A DNA stretch of 64,000 bases from JAPUEK01 sp963815355 (GCA_963815355.1 CAWFGJ010000002.1:1-64000), one strand, 5' to 3'; positions 1 through 9,048 are shown, counted from the stretch's first letter. Notes: generated by a model from the letters alone, not told the origin. Translations and numbers: made by a program.

Positions 1-55
1 GAACCTACGACCAATTGATTAACAGTCAACTGCTCTACCGCTGAGCTACGCCGGA
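1..55 (-). tRNA. tRNA-Asn (GTT), partial at left edge
   Basis: Read on the minus strand, the sequence begins at base 55 with a normal acceptor stem and a D-arm of the GTAGCTCAG type. The anticodon GTT lies opposite bases 21-23, and the TPsiC arm starts before the window ends. The 3' acceptor half lies outside the window. Seen directly; the isotype follows from the anticodon. Confidence 0.93.
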
Positions 56-136
56 ACACGGGGGCCGTATAGCAAGGGGTAATGGGGGGGGCAAGGGGGC
101 GGGTGAAGAAAAGTGAAAAGGTTTTTGCGGGCGCGT

Positions 137-1012
137 TCAGACCAGATGAAATCGCGCGGTGGCCGTCAGGGGGGCGGGGGTCGCGAGGCGGTTTCGTGTT
201 GTCAGATCAATGAGATGGGCAAGCACGTTTCGCTCGGCCGCGGGGTGCAGCGCGGGCGGCGTGTCGGCATAGATGTGCGCGGTCAGCGCCGCGGCTGTTG
301 CCGGGCCGTCTTGTAACGCGGTCAGGATCGACGCTTCACGGTCGCGGCGGTGCTGCAGCAGCGCGGCAAGGCGCGGTGCGACCGCGTCCACGGGCTCGCC
401 ATGCCCCGGCAGCATGCGCGCCCATTCCCGCGCGGCCAAACGCTCCAGACTGGTGATATAGGCCCCCATATCGCCCTCAGGTGGCGAGACGAGCGAACTG
501 GCCCAGCCCATTGCGTGATCGCCCGAAAACAGGGTCTTGCCCAAGGCAAAGCACAGATGCCCGCCCATATGGCCCGGGGTGTGCAGCACGTCGAGGGTGG
601 CGGTGCCAAAGGGCAGCGCCTCACCGTCTTGCAGCAGCTGATCGGGGGCAAAGCGGTGGTCGATGCCCTCGCCGCCCGCCGTCAGCCCCTGCGCCGCCAA
701 GGCGCGCATCACGTCGCTGCGCCCGGTGCCCGCCGGGCCAAAGGCCAGCACCGGGGCACCGGTCGCCTCGGCCAAGGGGCGGGCAAGGGCGGAATGATCC
801 AGATGCGCATGCGTCACCAGAATCATCCCCAACCGGTCCCCGCCCAGAGCCGCCAGAATCGCCTCAAGATGCGCGGGCAGATCGGGGCCGGGGTCGATGA
901 CCGCCACCACACCCGGCCCGCGCAGCAGATAGGTATTGGTGCCGGTGCCCGTCATCGGGTTGGGATTGGCGGCACGCAGCAAGGTGATGCCTTCGCCGAG
1001 GTCGGTGATCAT
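137..1012 (-). CDS. MBL-fold metallo-hydrolase (LACTB2-like)
   Basis: A 291-residue member of the metallo-beta-lactamase superfamily. The zinc motif HxHxDH is at residues 68-73 (THAHLDH), followed by a His in TPGHMGGH, an Asp in FSGDHAMGW and a C-terminal LPGHGEP segment. After the hydrolase core comes about 80 residues compatible with the winged-helix tail of the LACTB2 group. There is no signal peptide, so it is probably cytoplasmic. The natural substrate cannot be told from sequence; LACTB2 relatives are nucleases or general hydrolases. It is divergent from the kinase gene that starts at 1058, with only 45 bases between. Confidence 0.85.
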   Translation of the reverse strand: MITDLGEGITLLRAANPNPMTGTGTNTYLLRGPGVVAVIDPGPDLPAHLEAILAALGGDRLGMILVTHAHLDHSALARPLAEATGAPVLAFGPAGTGRSDVMRALAAQGLTAGGEGIDHRFAPDQLLQDGEALPFGTATLDVLHTPGHMGGHLCFALGKTLFSGDHAMGWASSLVSPPEGDMGAYITSLERLAAREWARMLPGHGEPVDAVAPRLAALLQHRRDREASILTALQDGPATAAALTAHIYADTPPALHPAAERNVLAHLIDLTTRNRLATPAPLTATARFHLV

Positions 1013-1057
1013 GTGCGGCTCTTTCCCTCTGAGGCTTGGCCGCGTAGTCTTGCGCGC

Positions 1058-2377
1058 ATGTTCAAGTACCTCAAGCCCTTATTGCCCCGCAGCCTGTTTG
1101 GCCGTGCCGCCCTTATTCTGGTGGTGCCGATCGTGGCGATCCAATTGGTGGTGTCGGTGGTCTTTATCCAGCGCCACTTTGAAGGTGTGACCCGCCAGAT
1201 GACCGAGGCCGTGCGGATCGAGATCAAGGCGCTCTTGTCGGCGGTGGATTCTGCGCCCGATCTGCAAACCGCACAGGCCGAGGCGGCGCGTGTCGGCGCG
1301 GCCCTGGAATTGCGCCCAAGCCTGCCGGTCGCGGCGATGCCCGACGCAGACCTGCGCGGCTTTTGGGATTGGTCGGGCCGGGTGGTGATCCTGACCCTGC
1401 GCAACCTGCCCGAACTGCGCACCGTTGATTTGCTGAGCGAAAGCAAACAGGTGCGGGCCTATTTCGCCACCTCCAAAGGGCTGATGGAGGTAACGCTGGA
1501 ACGGTCAAGGGTGTCGGCGTCGAACCCGCATCAGTTGCTTGTGCTGATGCTGCTGGTGTCGATCCTGATGACGCTGATCGCCTATGTGTTCTTGCGCAAC
1601 CAACTGACGCCGATCACCCGGCTGTCACAGGCGGCAGAGGCGTTTGGCAAGGGGCAGGTCTTGCCCTACCGGCCGCGCGGCGCGACCGAGGTGCGGGCGG
1701 CAGGCAATGCGTTTTTGGATATGCGCGCCCGGATTGAGCGGCAGATCGAAAGCCGCACCTTGATGCTGTCCGGGGTAAGCCATGATCTGCGGACGCCGCT
1801 CACGCGGCTTAAACTCGGTCTGGCGGTTTTGCCCGAGGATGAAGAGGTTGAGGCGCTGAAGCGCGACGTGGAACAGATGCAGCGTCTGGTGGATGAGTTC
1901 CTGTCCTTTGCGCGCGGCGACGCGATGGAGGAACCCGTCGCGGTCGATCCGGCGGGTCTGGTGCGCCACGTGGTTGAAAACGCGGTGCGGATGGGCCAGC
2001 CGGTGACGCTGGGCGCTGTGGATTGGCCGGGTGGCAAACTGCGCCTGCGGCCCGAGGCGGTGACGCGGGCGCTGGAAAACCTGATCGGCAACGCGGTGCG
2101 CTTTGCCAATCACGCGCAGGTCAGCCTTGCCGCGACAGACCGGCAGGTGCGGCTGATCGTTGAAGATGACGGGCCGGGCATTCCCAAAGCGGCGCGCGAA
2201 GAGGCGATGGTGCCCTTCAAGCGGCTGGATGCCGCGCGCGATCCCAACCGGGGCGGCGGCGTGGGTCTTGGCCTGTCGATTGCGGCGGACGTGGCGCGCA
2301 GTCACGGGGGCGCGCTCAAGCTGAGCGACAGCGAGGCGATGGGCGGCCTGCGTGCGGAACTAAGCCTGGCGCGGTAG
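1058..2377 (+). CDS. EnvZ-like sensor histidine kinase
   Basis: A 439-residue inner-membrane kinase. The start at 1058 gives a protein beginning MFKYLKPLLPR, as in EnvZ-type kinases; the frame is open far upstream but that part is antisense to the MBL gene. Transmembrane segments are near residues 16-37 and 158-180, flanking a roughly 120-residue periplasmic domain. A HAMP linker and the H-box SHDLRTPLTRL follow, with phosphoacceptor His about residue 242. The N-box ENLIGNAVRFAN and G-boxes DDGPGIP and GVGLGLS complete the ATPase. No response regulator is adjacent, so its partner is elsewhere. Its last 18 bases overlap the convergent ynjD gene. Confidence 0.88.
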   Translation: MFKYLKPLLPRSLFGRAALILVVPIVAIQLVVSVVFIQRHFEGVTRQMTEAVRIEIKALLSAVDSAPDLQTAQAEAARVGAALELRPSLPVAAMPDADLRGFWDWSGRVVILTLRNLPELRTVDLLSESKQVRAYFATSKGLMEVTLERSRVSASNPHQLLVLMLLVSILMTLIAYVFLRNQLTPITRLSQAAEAFGKGQVLPYRPRGATEVRAAGNAFLDMRARIERQIESRTLMLSGVSHDLRTPLTRLKLGLAVLPEDEEVEALKRDVEQMQRLVDEFLSFARGDAMEEPVAVDPAGLVRHVVENAVRMGQPVTLGAVDWPGGKLRLRPEAVTRALENLIGNAVRFANHAQVSLAATDRQVRLIVEDDGPGIPKAAREEAMVPFKRLDAARDPNRGGGVGLGLSIAADVARSHGGALKLSDSEAMGGLRAELSLAR

Positions 2378-3109
2378 GCTGGCCCGCTCGGCAGGCGCGC
2401 CGCCGTCAGTCTGCGGCTCCCCCAAGGGTGTCACCACGCGCCCCCCTGCGGCAAGCGCGTCTTCGGGGTCGTGGGTGACAAGGATCACCGGCAAGCGCCG
2501 CGCCCGGGCTTCTTCCAGCACAAAGCGGCGGATCTGGTCACGCAAATCCATATCCAGCCGCGAAAACGGCTCGTCCAGCAGCAGCGCCTCGGGGCGCGCC
2601 AGCAGGCAGCGCAGCAGCGCCACCCGTGCGCGCTGGCCACCCGACAGCGTGGCCGGATCGCGGTCGGCAAAGCCCGCCAGATCGGCCCGCTCCAGCGCCT
2701 CTTCGATGGTGCGCCGCCGCTGCGCGCGGCTGCCGCTGCCCGCCGCCAGCCCAAAGCCAAGGTTGCCCGCCACCGACAGATGCGGGAACAACACGTCGTC
2801 TTGAAACAACAACCCGATCCGCCGCGCCTCGGGCGGCAGGGCGCCCACATCGCGCCCGTTCAGCGCAATCGCCCCCGTCACCGCAAAGCGCCCTTTGCCA
2901 GAAGTCCTGCCACCAACCGCTTCCCGTCCCGCCATCCCCAAATGCCCGGTGATCGCACCCAAAAGCGACGATTTCCCCGACCCGGACGGCCCCATGACCA
3001 CCAGCGCCTCGCCGGGCATGACGGTTGTATCCAGCGCGGCAAGCAAGGTGCCGTCTAGACGCACCTCCAGCCTGTCAAAGCGCAATCCGTCGCACAGCGT
3101 GCCGTTCAT
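2360..3109 (-). CDS. ynjD: ABC transporter ATPase, YnjD-type
   Basis: A 249-residue ATPase of an importer. It has Walker A (GPSGSGKSS), a Q-loop (LLFQDD), the signature LSGGQRARVALLR, Walker B (ALLLDEPFSRLD) and the switch histidine (LVTHDPEDA). The start ATG at 3107-3109 overlaps the TGA of the permease (ATGA), so translation is probably coupled. Together with the next two genes it forms a YnjBCD system, a family related to the ThiBPQ and iron/sulfate importers. The substrate is not established. It converges on the histidine kinase gene with an 18-base overlap. Confidence 0.87.
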   Translation of the reverse strand: MNGTLCDGLRFDRLEVRLDGTLLAALDTTVMPGEALVVMGPSGSGKSSLLGAITGHLGMAGREAVGGRTSGKGRFAVTGAIALNGRDVGALPPEARRIGLLFQDDVLFPHLSVAGNLGFGLAAGSGSRAQRRRTIEEALERADLAGFADRDPATLSGGQRARVALLRCLLARPEALLLDEPFSRLDMDLRDQIRRFVLEEARARRLPVILVTHDPEDALAAGGRVVTPLGEPQTDGGAPAERASLPRQA

Positions 3110-4803
3110 GCCTTTACTCCGGTCAATAATCCCCGGCGGTGGCGATAGATCAGCCGGGGCAGCGTCAGGGCCAGCGCAAAGCCCAACGCGGGCAGCGCCA
3201 TTTGCAACAGGCCAAAGGCCCCGATCAGCCGCCGGTTCCCGCCAGAGGCCAGCGCTATCGCCTCGGTCGTCAGGGTTGGGACCCGCCCGCCGCCGATCAG
3301 CAGCGTTGGCAGATATTGCCCGACCGACACCGCAAGGCCAAGGGCGGTGGCCGTCAGCAGCGGCGCCAGCAACATCGGCAAGCGCAGCCGCCAGAAGATC
3401 CGGTTCGGCCCCGCACCAAGGCTTGCACCAATCCGGGCGTGCCGACTGTCCCACGCGCGAAAGGCCGGGGCCAGCGACAAGGCGACATAGGGCAGCACAA
3501 ACACCCCGTGCACCGTGGCCACGGCAAGCCAGTGCCCCTCGACATGCAGGCGCAGCGCCAGCATTTGCAGGCCGGGCAGAAAGGCGATCTGCGGCACCAG
3601 CAGCGGCAGGTAAAGCAGCGGCCCCGCCAACCGGGGCGGGGGGGCGCCGCGCGCCTCGGCCTCTTGCGCGGCCAGAACCAGGGCGACGGCGGGCAGGGTG
3701 GCCACCAGCGCGATCAGCAGGGTCAGCGCAGTGGTGTCGCGCAAGGCAGGCCCGGTGCTTTGCCACACGGCAAGGCTGATCCGCGCGGGCAGCGCGTCGG
3801 GGAACGACCACAGCCCCGCCACCGACCACAGCGCCAAACCCACCAGCGCCAGCACCAGCCCCCCTGTCAGCCCATAGCCCGCCACCTTGGCCAGGGGAGC
3901 CGCCACCGGGTCCAGCCCGCGCAACCGCAACCCCGCACCGGCAAGCCGGGGCAGGGCGCAGCCCAGACCGAAGGTCACCCCTTGCCACAGCGCCAGCCCC
4001 AAACCCACCAGCGCCAGTTGCACCAAAGCGCCCGCCGCCGCCGTCCCCAGATGGGCCAGCGAGGCATCGGTCATCCAATGGGTGATCTGCACGGCCAAAG
4101 GCGGCGGCAGGTTCGGCCCCAGAATCACCGCCATCTCAACCGAGGTCATGGCATAGGCCAGCACCGCAAACACGGGCAGCCGCATCTGCCGGTAAAGGTC
4201 CGGCAGCACCGCCAGCAAAAACCCCCAGACGCGGCCGTAGCCGAGTGATGCAGCAAGCCGCTGACGGCGCGGCGCATCGCATTGCGGCAAAGCGGCCAGC
4301 GCCATCAGCAGCAGGAACGGCAACTCTTTGGCCACCAGCCCCAGCGTCAGGGCGATCCCCTGCGGATCGTTCAGGATCAACAGGTCCGGCGGCTGGGTCC
4401 ATCCCGTGGCCCAAGGTGACAACAGCCGCGCAATCCAGCCCGACGGCGCGATCAAAAAGGCAATGCCCAACGCCGCCGCCGCATGGGGCACCGCCAACAG
4501 CGGCGACAAGGCCCGGCGCAACCGCTCAAACCCCGGTTGCCCGTTGAAGGCGGCCAGCAGCAGCACCGTCAGCCCCAGGGCCAGCCCGGTTGAGGCCAGA
4601 CCCGTGCGCAGCGACAAGGTGATCGCACAGCCAAGGCCCGGCCACGCCAGCAGCGCGGCAAATCCCTTACCCCCGTCCGACAACGCAGGCGTGATCATCC
4701 CCGCCAGCCCCGCCACGACCGGCAACACCAAGAACCCCATGATCAGCCAGTGGGACAGCCGCAGCAGCCCCCCGGGCGCCTGATCCTTGCGGCGTGCCGT
4801 CAC
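3106..4803 (-). CDS. ynjC: ABC transporter permease, YnjC-type (double permease)
   Basis: About 565 residues with many hydrophobic segments. It is a tandem-duplicated permease carrying two BPD_transp_1 halves in one chain, as in YnjC, ThiP and FbpB. I place the start at GTG 4801-4803, which overlaps the ynjB stop as GTGA. The upstream in-frame ATG at 4854 lies inside ynjB. The stop overlaps the ynjD start (ATGA). The gene would form the inner-membrane channel of the transporter with ynjB and ynjD. Confidence 0.85.
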   Translation of the reverse strand: MTARRKDQAPGGLLRLSHWLIMGFLVLPVVAGLAGMITPALSDGGKGFAALLAWPGLGCAITLSLRTGLASTGLALGLTVLLLAAFNGQPGFERLRRALSPLLAVPHAAAALGIAFLIAPSGWIARLLSPWATGWTQPPDLLILNDPQGIALTLGLVAKELPFLLLMALAALPQCDAPRRQRLAASLGYGRVWGFLLAVLPDLYRQMRLPVFAVLAYAMTSVEMAVILGPNLPPPLAVQITHWMTDASLAHLGTAAAGALVQLALVGLGLALWQGVTFGLGCALPRLAGAGLRLRGLDPVAAPLAKVAGYGLTGGLVLALVGLALWSVAGLWSFPDALPARISLAVWQSTGPALRDTTALTLLIALVATLPAVALVLAAQEAEARGAPPPRLAGPLLYLPLLVPQIAFLPGLQMLALRLHVEGHWLAVATVHGVFVLPYVALSLAPAFRAWDSRHARIGASLGAGPNRIFWRLRLPMLLAPLLTATALGLAVSVGQYLPTLLIGGGRVPTLTTEAIALASGGNRRLIGAFGLLQMALPALGFALALTLPRLIYRHRRGLLTGVKA

Positions 4804-6014
4804 GGAGCAACGCCGTAACGCGTCACCCAATCGGCCCCGACCCGCACCATCCAACTGGCATGCGGCTCCAGCAAGGCCGGTCCCAGATCGGCGGGCGACA
4901 GCGTGGCCACCCCCAGCGACAGCGCGTCAAAGCGGGCGCGGTCCTCGGGCGTCAGGGCGGCAAGGTTCAACACGGTCTGGAAACCCAGCACCGCCGGGTC
5001 TTGCGCGCGCGCCTGCACGGAAGGGTCCAGCAACAGATCGGCCACGACCTGTGCGCCCGCCCGGTGTGCCGCGTTGAACGGGATCGCCACGAACGAGGCG
5101 TTGCCGATGGTGCCGCCCTCCAGCACAAAGGTCCGCACGCTGTCGGCCAAATTGCCCGCCGCGATTTCCGCGCTGGCCCGGCCCGGGTTGAAGGCGAAGG
5201 AGATGTCGGTCTCAGAATCGGCCAGCAGCTGCCCCAGCGCCGGCTCATTGGCGGGAAAGGCCCGCGCTTGCCGCCACAAGGCCGGATGCACCGCATCCAG
5301 AAAGGCCCAAAGCGGGGCGCTGTCCTCGGCATAACGCGCCTCGTCCAGTGGCGCCTGCAGCCGGGCAGGATCGGCCATCACCCCGTAAAGCACCTGCTTC
5401 AGGAACGTCAGCCCCAGATAGTCCGGCGGCTGCGGATAGGCGAACCGCCCCGGATTGGCGATGATCCAGGCCCGCAGTGCTTCCAGCGTGGTGGGTGGGG
5501 CGGGCAGGCGGGCGCTGTCGTATTCAAAGACCAGCTGCGCCATCGCCCAAGGGGATTCGGCCCCCCCCGTCGGCAGTGTGAAATCGGTGACGGTCGCGGG
5601 CTTGCCCGCCACATCCACCAATGGCCAGTTCGGCAGGTCTTCCGCAAAGGCCCCGCCCAGCAGCCCCTGCGCCTGCATCGCGGCAAAATTCTCGCCGTTG
5701 ATCCAGATCAGATCGACCGCGCCGCCCGTCGTCTGCCCGGCATCCCGCTCGGCCAGCACCCGCGCCACGGCGTCGGCGGTGGAGGCAAGCTTTACGTGCT
5801 CAATCGCCACACTGTAGCGGTCCTGCGCCTGCTCCCCGACCCAAGCGATGAAATCGTTGATCTTCGGATCGCCTCCCCAAGCGTGCCAATAGACCGTCTG
5901 GCCCTTGGCCTCGGCCAGCACCGCCTGCCAGTCTGCGGCAAAGGCGCGCGCGCCCGTCATGGGCAAAAGCACCCCGGCAAGGCTCAGTTGCCCGAAGGCG
6001 CGTCTGGTCAGCAT
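4800..6014 (-). CDS. ynjB: ABC transporter substrate-binding protein, YnjB-type
   Basis: A 404-residue periplasmic binding protein. It begins MLTRRAFGQLSLAG, a twin-arginine-like signal, with likely cleavage after ARAFA near residue 26. The mature part has features of the YnjB branch of the ThiB/iron-binding superfamily, such as VYWHAWGGDPKIN and VDLIWINGENF. It is the first gene of the ynjBCD operon. The E. coli homologues lie in one operon with a CDP-alcohol phosphatidyltransferase gene, ynjF, and a similar gene sits divergently next door here. The ligand is unknown. Confidence 0.86.
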   Translation of the reverse strand: MLTRRAFGQLSLAGVLLPMTGARAFAADWQAVLAEAKGQTVYWHAWGGDPKINDFIAWVGEQAQDRYSVAIEHVKLASTADAVARVLAERDAGQTTGGAVDLIWINGENFAAMQAQGLLGGAFAEDLPNWPLVDVAGKPATVTDFTLPTGGAESPWAMAQLVFEYDSARLPAPPTTLEALRAWIIANPGRFAYPQPPDYLGLTFLKQVLYGVMADPARLQAPLDEARYAEDSAPLWAFLDAVHPALWRQARAFPANEPALGQLLADSETDISFAFNPGRASAEIAAGNLADSVRTFVLEGGTIGNASFVAIPFNAAHRAGAQVVADLLLDPSVQARAQDPAVLGFQTVLNLAALTPEDRARFDALSLGVATLSPADLGPALLEPHASWMVRVGADWVTRYGVAP

Positions 6015-6062
6015 ATGTCATTCCCCTTGGCGGACGGGCCGCGCGTGTGGTTGGTGCTTTTC

Positions 6063-6118
6063 GGCAGGTTGCGACAGGGATACGAAGCGCGGTACCGCTG
6101 AGGCAACATAAACCTGCC
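6063..6118. promoter_or_regulatory. Stem-loop in the ynjB/ynjF divergent intergenic region
   Basis: Arms GGCAGGTT (6063-6070) and AACCTGCC (6111-6118) are perfectly complementary. Between them is a further palindrome, GCGGTACCGC (6089-6098). The element occupies much of the 133-base space between two divergent starts, so it could be an operator pair or an RNA structure in the leader of the plus-strand gene. The pairing is seen directly; any role is inference. Confidence 0.35.
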
Positions 6119-6147
6119 CGCACCCACGGCAATGTGAGGGACCCCCC

Positions 6148-6756
6148 ATGCTCGACCGCTTTATCCGCCCGTTGATCGACCCGGCGCTGAACCGGATCGG
6201 CACCGCCATCGCCGCCCGCGACATCACCGCAAATGAGGTCTCGCTGGCCGGGCTTGGCCTTGGGCTGATCTCGGCCCTGCTGCTGGGGTTTGGCTTGCCG
6301 GGGGCGCTGGCGCTGATCGTGCTGCTTTTGGGGCGGGTTGCCGACGGGCTGGACGGGGCCGTTGCCCGCGCCACGGAAAAGACCGACTTTGGGGGCTATT
6401 TGGATATTCTGTGCGATTTTGCCTTTTATGGCGCGATCCCGCTGGCCTTTGTGATCCGCGATTCCGCCAACGCGGTGCCGGGCGCGTTCTTGCTTTTGGC
6501 TTTCTACATCAACGGCGCCAGTTTTCTGGGCTATGCGATTTTGGCCGAAAAGCGCGGGATGGAGACGAAGGCGCAGGGTGAAAAGACGCTCTACTATTCT
6601 GCCGGAATTCTGGAAGGCACGGAAACCATTGCCTTTTTTGTCGCGTTTTGCCTTTGGCCCGCAGCCTTTCCGCTGCTGGCCACCCTCTTTGCCCTTCTGT
6701 GTCTGGCCACCACGGGCGCGCGGCTGGCATTGGCCCGGCGGGTGTTTTCGGACTGA
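6148..6756 (+). CDS. CDP-alcohol phosphatidyltransferase family protein (YnjF-like)
   Basis: A 202-residue inner-membrane enzyme with several transmembrane segments. The family signature is present as DGLDGAVARATEK followed by FGGYLDILCD, which gives the DG-x2-DG-x2-AR-G-D-D metal and CDP-binding pattern. It should transfer a phosphatidyl or similar group from a CDP-activated donor to an alcohol; the acceptor is unknown. A GAGGGA ribosome site precedes the ATG. The gene is divergent from ynjBCD, and E. coli keeps the homologues together (ynjBCD and ynjF). Confidence 0.85.
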   Translation: MLDRFIRPLIDPALNRIGTAIAARDITANEVSLAGLGLGLISALLLGFGLPGALALIVLLLGRVADGLDGAVARATEKTDFGGYLDILCDFAFYGAIPLAFVIRDSANAVPGAFLLLAFYINGASFLGYAILAEKRGMETKAQGEKTLYYSAGILEGTETIAFFVAFCLWPAAFPLLATLFALLCLATTGARLALARRVFSD

Positions 6757-6794
6757 AACACCGATACAGAGCGATCAAACGTGACCCGCCCGCC

Positions 6795-6822
6795 CTTGCA
6801 GCCCCCTGCGCGCGCCACTAAG
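6795..6822 (+). promoter_or_regulatory. Possible heat-shock (sigma-32) promoter of clpP
   Basis: CTTG at 6795-6798 and CCACTAAG from 6815 have the spacing expected of an alphaproteobacterial RpoH promoter, 53 bases upstream of the clpP start. The -10 match is weak. clpP is a usual RpoH target, which is the main reason to mention the site. Confidence 0.25.
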
Positions 6823-6874
6823 ACTCTGGAAAGTATCCGGCGATATTCCTGAAACGGACAACAGGCAGGTTCCC

Positions 6875-7504
6875 ATGCGCGATCCCATCGACCATTACAT
6901 GAATACCCTTGTGCCCATGGTGGTCGAACAGACCAGCCGGGGCGAGCGGGCTTATGACATCTACTCACGGATGCTCAAGGAGCGGATCATCTTTCTGGCG
7001 GGCCCCGTGCATGACGGCATGTCCAGCCTGATCTGCGCCCAGCTTCTGTTTCTTGAGGCGGAGAATCCGTCCAAGGAAATCTCCATGTATATCAACAGCC
7101 CCGGCGGCGTTGTGACCTCGGGTCTGTCGATCTATGACACCATGCAGTATATCCGGCCCAAGGTTTCCACCCTTGTGATCGGGCAGGCGGCCTCGATGGG
7201 GTCGCTGCTGCTGCAGGCGGGCGAAAAGGGCATGCGGTTCTCGCTGCCGAACTCGCGCGTCATGGTCCACCAGCCCTCGGGCGGCTATCAGGGTCAGGCG
7301 ACCGACATCATGATTCATGCGCGTGAGACCGAAAAGCTCAAGCGCCGCCTGAATGAAATCTACGTCAAGCATACCGGCAACGACTATGAAACCGTTGAGG
7401 CGGCACTGGAGCGGGATAACTTCATGTCCGCCGAAGACGCCAAGGCCTGGGGCCTGATCGATGAGATTCTCGAAAATCGCGGCAAAGCCGAAGCCGAGAA
7501 ATAA
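6875..7504 (+). CDS. clpP: ATP-dependent Clp protease proteolytic subunit ClpP
   Basis: A 209-residue serine peptidase subunit that forms the tetradecameric barrel working with ClpX or ClpA. The catalytic triad is visible: Ser107 in GQAASMGS, His132 in VMVHQPSGG and Asp181 in ERDNF. The length is normal for the family, with a short N-terminal propeptide region. The gene is followed by a strong hairpin and then clpX, the usual arrangement, with a 121-base gap that could allow separate regulation. Confidence 0.97.
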   Translation: MRDPIDHYMNTLVPMVVEQTSRGERAYDIYSRMLKERIIFLAGPVHDGMSSLICAQLLFLEAENPSKEISMYINSPGGVVTSGLSIYDTMQYIRPKVSTLVIGQAASMGSLLLQAGEKGMRFSLPNSRVMVHQPSGGYQGQATDIMIHARETEKLKRRLNEIYVKHTGNDYETVEAALERDNFMSAEDAKAWGLIDEILENRGKAEAEK

Positions 7505-7512
7505 GCAGAATT

Positions 7513-7543
7513 CCCCCGGCCAAATTACAGGTTTGGCCGGGGG
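7513..7543 (+). terminator. Hairpin between clpP and clpX
   Basis: A perfect 12-bp stem (7513-7524 with 7532-7543) closes a 7-base loop directly after the clpP stop. No U-tract follows, so it may be a partial terminator or an mRNA-stabilising 3' structure rather than a full stop. Confidence 0.55.
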
Positions 7544-7625
7544 GAGATTTCGCATTGTGGTGGGGCGGGCCTTGGCCTAGACTTTCATCAAGGCCCCCGA
7601 AAGGGGCGAAGGGCAGAGGATACCC

Positions 7626-8891
7626 ATGGCGACGAACTCGGGCAGCGACAGCAAGAACACGCTTTATTGCTCCTTTTGCGGCAAAAGCCAGCATGAGGTG
7701 CGCAAGCTGATCGCAGGGCCGACCGTGTTCATTTGCGATGAATGCGTTGAGCTTTGCATGGACATCATCCGTGAGGAAACGAAGACCACCGGTCTGAAAT
7801 CCTCCGAAGGGGTGCCGATTCCGCGCGACATCTGCAAGGTGCTGGACGATTACGTTATCGGTCAGGTCCATGCCAAGCGCGTGCTTTCGGTGGCCGTCCA
7901 TAACCACTACAAACGGTTGAACCACTCGACCAAGACCGACATTGAACTGTCGAAATCCAACATCCTGCTGATCGGCCCCACCGGCTGTGGCAAGACCTTG
8001 CTGGCCCAGACGCTGGCACGGATTCTGGATGTGCCGTTCACGATGGCCGATGCGACCACGCTGACAGAGGCGGGCTATGTGGGCGAGGATGTTGAAAACA
8101 TCATCCTCAAACTGCTGCAAGCCTCTGAATACAATGTGGAACGCGCGCAGCGCGGCATCGTCTACATTGATGAGGTCGACAAGATCACCCGCAAGTCTGA
8201 CAACCCCTCGATCACCCGCGATGTCTCGGGCGAGGGCGTGCAGCAGGCGCTGTTGAAGATCATGGAAGGCACCGTCGCTTCGGTGCCACCACAGGGCGGG
8301 CGCAAGCATCCGCAGCAGGAATTCCTGCAAGTGGATACCACGAACATCCTGTTCATCTGTGGCGGGGCGTTTGCCGGTCTGGAAAAGATCATCGCGCAGC
8401 GCAACAAGGGCTCGGCGATCGGCTTTGGTGCCGAAGTCAAAGGGCCTGAGGATCGCGGCGCGGGGGAGCTGTTCAAAGAGCTGGAGCCCGAAGATCTGCT
8501 GAAATTCGGCCTGATCCCGGAATTCGTCGGCCGTTTGCCGGTGATTGCCACCCTGACCGATCTGGATGAAGACGCGCTTGTCACCATCCTGACCGAGCCG
8601 AAAAACGCGCTGGTCAAGCAATACCAGCGCCTGTTTGAGATTGAGGGTTGCAAGCTGACCTTCACCACCGATGCGCTGACCGCCATCGCCAAACGCGCGA
8701 TCAAGCGCAAGACAGGCGCACGCGGCCTGCGGTCGATCATGGAAGACATCTTGCTGGACACCATGTTCGAACTGCCCGGCCTTGAGGGCGTCGAAGAGGT
8801 TGTGGTCAACGAAGAGGCGGTCAACAACGGCGCCAAGCCCTTGGTCGTCCACACCGAGACCAAAAAGAAAGAGCCCGCTTCGGCTGGCTAA
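7626..8891 (+). CDS. clpX: ATP-dependent Clp protease ATP-binding subunit ClpX
   Basis: A 421-residue AAA+ unfoldase. The N-terminal zinc-binding domain has CSFCGKSQ and CDECVELC near residues 15-45. Walker A is GPTGCGKT, Walker B is IVYIDEVDK, and the ClpX pore and sensor motifs follow (sensor-2 region in KTGARGLR). It recognises tagged substrates and feeds them to ClpP. Its own RBS lies before the ATG. A rho-independent terminator follows. Confidence 0.97.
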   Translation: MATNSGSDSKNTLYCSFCGKSQHEVRKLIAGPTVFICDECVELCMDIIREETKTTGLKSSEGVPIPRDICKVLDDYVIGQVHAKRVLSVAVHNHYKRLNHSTKTDIELSKSNILLIGPTGCGKTLLAQTLARILDVPFTMADATTLTEAGYVGEDVENIILKLLQASEYNVERAQRGIVYIDEVDKITRKSDNPSITRDVSGEGVQQALLKIMEGTVASVPPQGGRKHPQQEFLQVDTTNILFICGGAFAGLEKIIAQRNKGSAIGFGAEVKGPEDRGAGELFKELEPEDLLKFGLIPEFVGRLPVIATLTDLDEDALVTILTEPKNALVKQYQRLFEIEGCKLTFTTDALTAIAKRAIKRKTGARGLRSIMEDILLDTMFELPGLEGVEEVVVNEEAVNNGAKPLVVHTETKKKEPASAG

Positions 8892-8913
8892 GGCGCAGGG
8901 TTTCAAAACCACC

Positions 8914-8942
8914 AAAAGGCGGGCCGCAGGGTCCGCCTTTTT
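8914..8942 (+). terminator. Rho-independent terminator of clpX
   Basis: AAAAGGCGG pairs with CCGCCTTTT around a 10-base loop and runs into a T-rich tail (TTTTT), 23 bases after the clpX stop codon. Confidence 0.75.
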
Positions 8943-9048
8943 GCGTTTTGCCCCGCGGCGATGCGCCGTTTTCCGTCACCGCGCCGCGCAATCGCTGGAC
9001 CTTGCCTGTGCCCCTGATATAAGGGGCAAAATCATGCCGGAGGCCCCG

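Noticed and set aside
350..1057. Long upstream extension of the histidine kinase frame
   Set aside because: It is antisense to the MBL gene and lacks kinase features. ATG 1058 gives the family N-terminus.
6070..6141. TPP riboswitch
   Set aside because: Only scattered motifs match; the core ACCC and P5 elements are absent and the local stem contradicts the fold. Kept only as a low-interest finding.
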